Below are positions 60,683-64,000 of a stretch of 64,000 bases of DNA, in pieces. Each line of letters begins with the position of its first letter. Position 1 is the stretch's first letter. Position numbers and translations under genes: made by a program. This DNA is from Acanthopleura granulata (lineage: Eukaryota > Mollusca > Polyplacophora > Chitonida > Chitonidae): positions 9,683,478-9,747,477 of the forward strand of contig JABBOT010000013.1 in the NCBI GenBank assembly GCA_016165875.1. The letters run 5' to 3'. The notes under the pieces were generated by a model. The model had not been told where the DNA came from. It did not search any database and saw only the letters and a program-made list of their open reading frames with translations.

Positions 60683-61709
60683 TGGACGCTCTCCAGCTGC
60701 ACTGACTTTAGCGCAGGCGCAGAAAGATGGATTCGTTTATCCTGAAACGTCCCATATTCCTCGCAACCATGGACATAGCGTGACTGTTCCCGGTGCAGCC
60801 GCTGCCTGGGTTGATACCGTGGAGAAATTTGGAAGTGGAAAGGTACTGTTACACAGTTTCAGCTCGAATATTTGTGCTTGAGGTAACATTACGATCGACA
60901 GCTCGTAACAAGCTCCCTGGTATACCATTTTCTGGTTCTTGGGACGGCTAAGGGAAACCTACTGCAACCCTCCCAGAAGGGTCAGATTGGCTCACATCCG
61001 GTGGTAAAGCTGAAGACGATCAATAAGTTGTTGGATTTGAACACGCTCTCTCGATGGTCAAGGCCAGTGGTCTGATGTATGTATGAGTTTATTAATATCT
61101 ACGCAAAATAAGTCATGTATGAAAATATCTTTATCAAGAAAAATCTGCCGAGTGATTGAAATATTTTGCATTTCCTTTTCCTTAGCTGAAATTGGCGGAG
61201 ATTCTTCAGCCTGTCATAAAGATGGCAGAGGAGGGATTTCCGGTGCAAAAACTTACTTCTTATTTTTGGAAGAAAGGTAAAACTAAATTTGCATCACGAC
61301 AAGTTGTTTACCTATAAATTAACTTGACTCTGTACAGGTCCTATGTGAGTAACTTATACTATGAACGACGAATACCCACGATTTTGCCATGAATTGTCAT
61401 GTAAAATAGGTAAAATTTGTGGCTAAATATTAGAGGTTAAGTATGCTAATGCTGACATGAAACCAGACATTTTCGTTTCCCGTATGTAAAATATGTGAAT
61501 AAAAAATAAATGTCTATTTTTTGTACATTTTAATTATATATATTTTTTATTTATTATTACCTTATATTAAGTCTTGATTATCAACACCAGGGGTAGAAAC
61601 CGTCCTGTCACAAGCCGGCAATACTCACGGCAAAGATATGATGATTGATGGGAGAGCTCCAAGGCAAGGGGAGATAATGAAGATGCCTTTTCTTGCTAAC
61701 ACTTTCAGG
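60683..61709 (+). pseudogene. Gamma-glutamyltransferase (glutathione hydrolase-like) gene fragment, three exons
   Basis: Three exons join in phase: 60683-60842 (after ttttcag, donor GTACTG), 61186-61276 (after cttag, donor GTAAAA), 61591-61709 (after caccag, donor GTGAGA). They encode SGRSPAALTLAQAQ, then HSVTVPGAAAAWVDTVEKFG, then LAEILQPVIKMAEEGFPV, SYFWKKG and GNTHGKDMMIDGRAP, ending at LANTFR. This is the large-subunit part of a GGT-family protein, upstream of the autocatalytic threonine. GGT proteins cleave the gamma-glutamyl bond of glutathione and conjugates. I see no upstream exon with the GG-NAADAA motif and no downstream exon, so this is a partial gene copy, inside DHDH-F on the other strand. 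It might instead belong to a gene with very long introns, but downstream the next 800 bp hold only repeats and DHDH exon 5. Confidence 0.8.
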
Positions 61710-61813
61710 GTGAGATTAGTGGTGGAGCATCAGTTTACACAAGTGAAGACCGTTACACTGTGAACTAAAATCCTTGAGCTACGATGATGAAAATAATATT
61801 GTTACTCTACTTT

Positions 61814-62047
61814 GTGGAGAGCAGTGCTTCTTAATAGCTTCTTTACGGTTATCGGGCGTATAACTTTAATACTTTGAACAAAAGAATGATAGCACTTCAC
61901 TGGGAAAACATGATAAGAATTATCATAAGTTTAACGGTGGAGAGCAGTGCTTCTTAATAGCTTCTTTACGGTTATCGGGCGTATAACTTTAATACTTTGA
62001 ACAAAAGAATGATAGCACTTCACTGGGAAAACATGATAAGAATTATC
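61814..62047. repeat. Perfect 111-bp direct duplication
   Basis: 61814-61924 and 61937-62047 appear identical, separated by 12 bp. Immediately after the second copy there is a 40-base SINE core fragment (GGTTGCTGGTGGACCTTCCC). Confidence 0.9.
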
Positions 62048-62231
62048 CGCTGGTTGCTGGTGGACCTTCCCATGTACAGCCGGAGACTTATTATGAAACT
62101 TCACAATATTTTATGTTCATATTTATTCAGTTGCAATGCTCATTTTCCACCTCACGCCGTTGTTTGGATAGATGAAGAAATGTTTATCAGATCCTCACCA
62201 TGTTGTGATTTGTCTATGTCTCAAATGCTTT

Positions 62232-62390
62232 AAAGTACGTAATGTGTGAACCTTTTGTGCCAGTGGGGTTTAATTTCCCCAAATACTTTGAAGTACACAA
62301 AGTGCGAATGCTGTACGGCCGTGAGGTTTCATTTCCTCTAAAGTACGTAATGTGTGAATTTTGCGGACCAGTGAGGTTTCATCTGTAATT
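62232..62390. repeat. Three-unit tandem repeat of about 50-58 bp
   Basis: Units start AAAGTACGTAATGTGTGAA (62232), GAAGTACACAAAGTGCGAA (about 62290) and AAAGTACGTAATGTGTGAA (about 62340) and end in a GAGGTTTCAT-like block. It lies in the DHDH-F interval just left of exon 5. Confidence 0.75.
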
Positions 62391-63340
62391 TCACATTATT
62401 GTAAAGGAACATAGGAGGCACTTCGGGTTGGCTGTGGATATTTTTAGGAGTTACATAATATCAGCATCAGGAATGATAACACACCCGGATAGGTCAGATG
62501 AACGCGTGTTATTCTGAACTAATAAGCTTTATAAAACCTACCTTTATCTGACCTTTTGTTCCGTATATAACAACGTCATTTGTACCCTCATAAGCGGCAC
62601 TGTAGTTCAACTGGGCCATTCGACCATCGTTGTATTTGAAAATAATGCAACCAGCTTCATCAACATCTGACAATAAAAAGGACATGTGAGTATGGCAATG
62701 AAGAAATCTGTCTTGTCGCATGAGATTGGCTTTGTAAACACAGCCTGCAATAAGATTTCCGCAATATTCAGTGGTAAGGAAATCCTATAATCGGTGGCAT
62801 TAGCTAAGTTTATAAAGCCGGTGTGAAATTAAAATAATATCTAAACAATACTTTTAACAATTAGTCATAAGAATGGGTAAACCGGGTTCCTGACAAACCT
62901 CTTAGCCACACCACGGAGAGATTCGGTAGACAATACTAAACTATATTCATACTTGACAGGTATACCGTGATGCTGATAACACTGTCTTTCGTTGAGATAG
63001 CCTATAACCTCTTAACTCCCCTGGCAAATCCCATTTTCCCAATGACTCCACAAAATGCTGTGTAAATTTGATAATTTGTCAAAGAACCCTACATACCTCC
63101 TGTCATTGTTCCTTCCACCGTCACCTTGTCCGGTCTCCCAAACAGAAACACGGCGATGTTAAGCGGGTAGACACCCAGATCTAATAAGGCCCCACCCCCA
63201 AGAGCCTTGTTCGAGATACGCTCCATGGTGAGGGCCGGGAAAGCGAATTGCACGCGCAACATCTTGGCTTTTCCCACTGTCTGCTTAGCCAATTCCTCCA
63301 AAACGCGTTTGAAAATCGGGAAAAATCGAGTCCATACAGC

Positions 63341-64000
63341 CTGGAAGAACGAACATCGATAGACACAGTGAGCATGGGATCAAATACATAACTGTTGGTA
63401 TCATGGGACATTTTTTTTCATTCATTGGCTTGATCGGGATTTTACTTAGAAATTTCAATTATCCTATTTACACGTAATAAAAACCACCAATCACTAGATA
63501 GCTTACAACACTCTCAAATTAAAACTACAAGCAATCCAGCGAGACCTTGATTCGTGCTTCCAATCTCATTTTGTGAATCCAGCGAAGTGGATTTAACGAC
63601 TGAGCTTACCTCCGAACAATTCAACCATTTACGAGTTATATGTGGAATACATTTTTGTGCCTGGGAAACTAATCTGAATTTTAAAATCTTAAGTGTGAAA
63701 GTAATTGCTCTCGGTATGTCAAGAGTTTAAAATCACAAAAAAACTTTTTGGTAAACGGCAACAAGCAGTATTATAGTGCGCCTGCCGGGTCACATCGTAA
63801 AAAGTAATACTTCATTTTATTTTCGACACCATCTTTACTCCCACCATTAACCATCTTCAGTGTTTTTGAATGTGTACTTTTTTAATTGGAAAAAATAATA
63901 TATTCTTGTTTGCTCCAAAAATGTCCCATAACAATGAACACTGTACATCATAGTTTATTTACATATTACATTTCTCAAGTTGAAGAATTAAACAAAATGA
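63341..64000. other. Partial intron 3 of DHDH-F
   Basis: AT-rich sequence upstream of exon 4. I see no exon 3 (the VEKP exon) before the window ends, so exons 1-3 of F must lie further right if they exist. Confidence 0.6.

Larger units (their letters stand above)
59868..63340 (-). pseudogene. DHDH-F, diverged dihydrodiol dehydrogenase with exon 6 missing
   Basis: Three exons are clear: exon 4 63097-63340, exon 5 62542-62666, exon 7 59868-59974 (ends VDD plus stop). They have the same lengths and phases as in the array genes (244, 125 and 107 nt). Exons 1-3 would lie beyond 64000. Exon 4 reads AVWTRFF and GGGALLDLGVYPLN, so the normal Ala123 and active-site Asp176 are present, unlike in the array. 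I could not find the 151-nt exon 6 between exons 5 and 7, where three GGT exons lie on the opposite strand. Skipping exon 6 (phase 0 to 1) would shift the frame, so the gene is probably broken unless exon 6 is too diverged to recognise. Open, undamaged flanking exons suggest recent loss or a mis-assembly. Confidence 0.75.

Noticed and set aside
61083..61280. 65-codon plus-strand frame overlapping the second GGT exon
   Set aside because: It is in the wrong frame; the conserved LAEILQPVIKMAEEG frame is the one joined by the splice sites.

Overview
The window is eukaryotic: the genes are split by long introns with GT-AG (and one GC-AG) splice sites, and the DNA is full of tRNA-derived SINEs ending in (AAAT)n tails, AAT/AAC microsatellites and minisatellites. 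The SINE type (pol III boxes A and B, a GCAACCTGCGGATGGTCGTGG-like core, a tail ending AAAACACCAATCAAATAAATA) is one I associate with mollusc genomes. A mollusc is my best guess and is an inference, not a proof.

The dominant content is a tandem array on the minus strand. An approximately 9.6-11.5 kb unit is repeated five times (exon-7 landmarks at 2162, 11809, 23313, 34579 and 45943). Each unit carries one copy of a seven-exon gene for a dimeric dihydrodiol dehydrogenase (DHDH; Gfo/Idh/MocA family, NADP-dependent oxidoreductase), called copies A-E from left to right. Copies B-E are intact 330-residue reading frames by hand splicing. Copy A has lost exon 1 through a 1.85 kb deletion. A sixth, diverged relative (F, 59868-63340, 5' part beyond the window) has exons 4, 5 and 7 but no visible exon 6. 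A piece of a gamma-glutamyltransferase gene (three in-phase exons, plus strand) sits where exon 6 should be.

Layout: 1-9720 unit A; 9724-21217 unit B; 21218-32490 unit C; 32491-43909 unit D; 43910-55795 unit E plus the array edge; 55796-59867 non-array DNA with fold-back and SINE repeats and no recognisable gene; 59868-63340 DHDH-F with the embedded GGT fragment; 63341-64000 intron. Each unit has a spacer of about 1.4-2.9 kb between genes, the gene itself, and the same set of SINE and minisatellite insertions at matching places.

The most striking structures are inside the introns. Intron 2 holds a tandem array of decayed copies of the start of exon 3 with its 3' splice site, and intron 5 holds a tandem array of decayed copies of the end of exon 5 with its 5' splice site. 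All five array genes replace the conserved active-site Asp176 with Ser or Cys, while copy F keeps Asp. The pattern of variants along the units is incompatible with a single tree, so the copies have recombined with each other. Splicing and function were worked out by eye, without alignment software or transcript data.
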